Positions 6,244 through 7,357 of a stretch of DNA of 7,357 nucleotides are shown in pieces (positions within the stretch are counted from its first letter, which is position 1; every line of letters starts with the position of its first letter). The DNA is taken from the NCBI GenBank assembly GCA_025966215.1, contig JAOPVM010000450.1, forward strand, positions 1 through 7,357, written 5' to 3'. The translations under genes and the position numbers were made by a program. The notes beneath the pieces were generated by a model. It was not told the DNA's origin and ran no database searches. It was given only the letters and a program-made list of their open reading frames with translations. This DNA comes from Klenkia sp. Lineage in GTDB: Bacteria; Actinomycetota; Actinomycetes; Mycobacteriales; Geodermatophilaceae.

Positions 6244-7082
6244 GGGCGCTCACCGTGCTGACCCCGGGCCCGCTGACCACCGTGCAGGACCGCGGCCGGC
6301 CGGGCCGGGCCGCCGAGGGCATCGGCCGGTCGGGGGTCTGCGACCGGGGGTCCGCGGCGCTGGGGAACCGGCTGCTGGGCAACGACCCGGACGCCGCCGT
6401 CCTGGAGGTGACCGCCGGCGGGCTGGCCGTGCGGGCCGAGGCCGGGCTCTGGCTGGTGCTCACCGGCGCCCGCTGCGCCGGGCCTGCCCCGCACGCCGCC
6501 CCGTTCTGGCTCGCCGCCGGCGAGGAGCTGCGTCTGGGTCCGCCGGTCAGCGGACTGCGCACGTACGTCGCCGTCCGCGGCGGGATCGCCGTCGACCCGG
6601 TGCTGGGCTCGCGGTCCACCGACCTGCTGTCCGGGCTGGGGCCGCCGGTGCTCACCGCACGCGACGTGCTGCCGGTGGGCACGGCGGCCGGTGACCCGGG
6701 CACCGTCGACGTCGTCGGGGTGCTCGACCCGCCGTCCGGGGGGGTCACCGTGACCGTGCTGCCCGGACCGCGCGCCGACTGGTTCACCGACGAGGCGCAC
6801 ACGGCGCTGACCGGCACCGGGTGGACGGTCACCGGCGACGGCAACCGGGTCGGCCTGCGGCTGTCCGGGCCCGAGCTGACCCGCGTCCGCACCGGGGAGC
6901 TGCCCAGCGAGGGCATGGTGCGCGGTGCCCTGCAGGTGCCGCCGTCCGGGCAGCCCGTGCTGTTCCTGGCCGACCACCCCGTCACCGGCGGCTACCCCGT
7001 GATCGGGTACGTCGCCGAGCCCGACGTCGACCGCTGCGGGCAGCTGGCTCCGGGCCAGACGCTGCGGTTCCGGCGGCGCTGA
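6240..7082 (+). CDS. pxpC: 5-oxoprolinase subunit C (PxpC, KipA/allophanate hydrolase subunit 2 family)
   Basis: This 280-residue protein has the AHS2/biotin-dependent carboxyltransferase-like domain of PxpC/KipA. The motifs are TVQDRGRPG (14-22), GIGRSGVCD (27-35), YVAVRGGI (109-116), LGSRSTDLLSGL (122-133), PSEGMVRGALQVPPSGQP (222-239) and ADHPVTGGYPVIGYV (244-258). It is shorter than E. coli PxpC (about 310) and KipA (about 335), with the shortening apparently in the middle loops. The usual SGAMD motif reads SGVCD here. GTG 6240 overlaps the pxpB stop (GTGA), which implies coupled translation. It is the last gene of the transporter-pxpABC operon. Confidence 0.94.
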   Translation: MRALTVLTPGPLTTVQDRGRPGRAAEGIGRSGVCDRGSAALGNRLLGNDPDAAVLEVTAGGLAVRAEAGLWLVLTGARCAGPAPHAAPFWLAAGEELRLGPPVSGLRTYVAVRGGIAVDPVLGSRSTDLLSGLGPPVLTARDVLPVGTAAGDPGTVDVVGVLDPPSGGVTVTVLPGPRADWFTDEAHTALTGTGWTVTGDGNRVGLRLSGPELTRVRTGELPSEGMVRGALQVPPSGQPVLFLADHPVTGGYPVIGYVAEPDVDRCGQLAPGQTLRFRRR

Positions 7083-7107
7083 CCCACCGTCGGCCCGGCC
7101 CGGTCGC

Positions 7108-7134
7108 GGGCGGCGGCGTGCCCACCTGCCGCCC
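7108..7134 (+). terminator. Hairpin after pxpC, possible terminator
   Basis: GGGCGGC (7108-7114) and GCCGCCC (7128-7134) form a 7-bp GC stem around a 13-nt loop, 26 nt after the pxpC stop. There is no T-tract, which is common for hairpin terminators in high-GC actinobacteria but weakens the call, since such GC stems also arise by chance. Confidence 0.35.
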
Positions 7135-7164
7135 AGACCGCACCGTCTCGGCGGACACCGTGCG

Positions 7165-7170
7165 TAGCGT
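7165..7170 (+). promoter_or_regulatory. -10 box for a leaderless methyltransferase transcript
   Basis: TAGCGT fits TANNNT and ends 7 nt before GTG 7178, the spacing expected when transcription begins at the start codon. No Shine-Dalgarno is seen immediately before 7178, and no clear -35 box is seen. Confidence 0.35.
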
Positions 7171-7177
7171 GCGTGCC

Positions 7178-7357
7178 GTGCACGCACAGGACTGGGACGC
7201 CCGGTACGCCGAGAAGGCCCAGTGGTCGGCCGAGCCGAACGCGCTCGTCGCGCAGCTGTGCGCGGACCTGACGCCCGGGGTGGCGGTCGACCTGGCCGCC
7301 GGGGAGGGCCGGCACGCGCTGTGGCTGGCCGGCCGCGGCTGGCAGGCGACGGCCGTC
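7178..7357 (+). CDS. Class I SAM-dependent methyltransferase, N-terminal part (runs off the window)
   Basis: The first 60 codons are present and the frame is open at the window edge. DWDARYAEKAQWSAEPNALV (5-24) is the N-terminal stretch typical of small class I methyltransferases often annotated as tellurite-resistance/TehB-like. DLAAGEGRHALWLAGRGW (38-55) is the SAM-binding motif I (Asp-Leu-x-x-Gly-x-Gly-Arg), though the usual DLGCGEGR reads DLAAGEGR. The substrate cannot be told. In-frame GTG codons at 7160 and 7169 are alternative starts; 7178 is preferred because of the -10-like box at 7165-7170, and because family similarity begins just after it. It is separated from pxpC by 95 nt with a hairpin, so it is probably a separate transcription unit. 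Confidence 0.8.
   Translation, partial: MHAQDWDARYAEKAQWSAEPNALVAQLCADLTPGVAVDLAAGEGRHALWLAGRGWQATAV

Noticed and set aside
5632..7082. Annotation as urea amidolyase/allophanate hydrolase subunits 1 and 2.
   Set aside because: These domains share fold families with urea carboxylase, but there is no biotin carboxylase or amidase gene and pxpA is directly upstream, so the 5-oxoprolinase reading fits better.
1..7357. tRNA/rRNA genes, CRISPR arrays, insertion sequences or prophage parts.
   Set aside because: No spaced repeats, transposase motifs, terminal inverted repeats or RNA gene signatures were seen. Nearly all the window is explained by ordinary genes of uniform codon use.

Overview
The window comes from a very GC-rich actinobacterial chromosome. 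Codon third positions are almost all G or C, GTG starts and TGA stops are frequent, and genes abut with 1-4 nt overlaps. The protein sequences look like Geodermatophilaceae or a near relative, but that assignment is an impression, not a computed result. No RNA genes, insertion sequences, CRISPR arrays or origins were seen.

Left part, + strand (1-1906): the last 20 codons of a probable deazaflavin-dependent nitroreductase; a short-chain dehydrogenase/reductase whose best start is a non-canonical CTG overlapping the previous stop; and a stand-alone LigD-type polymerase-domain protein (AEP primase-polymerase, PolD1-like) with a complete catalytic Asp triad. It is probably transcribed leaderless from its own -10 box.

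Centre and right (1911-7082): a compact divergent locus that corresponds in content to the Bacillus subtilis ycsF-ycsG-ycsI-kipI-kipA-kipR cluster. On the - strand are a FadR/FCD-type GntR regulator and, overlapping by GTGA, a YcsI/DUF1445 protein related to D-glutamate cyclase. On the + strand, an NRAMP-fold transporter (YcsG-like) is followed by pxpA, pxpB and pxpC, the three subunits of prokaryotic ATP-dependent 5-oxoprolinase. The four + genes touch or overlap and must form one operon. The 199-bp divergent spacer holds a palindrome, TTGTTGAACAA, that fits the known FadR-subfamily operator pattern and sits between plausible -35 and -10 boxes of the transporter operon. The working model is that the transporter imports 5-oxoproline or a related compound, PxpABC hydrolyses it to glutamate, YcsI may interconvert D-glutamate and 5-oxo-D-proline, and the GntR protein controls both arms.

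Right edge (7083-7357): a hairpin that may end the pxp operon, then the first 60 codons of a class I SAM-dependent methyltransferase, with a -10-like box placed for leaderless expression.

The most interesting points are the transporter's NRAMP fold without the canonical metal-site residues, the GntR FCD domain that appears to have lost most metal ligands, the divergent operator, and the CTG start of the dehydrogenase.
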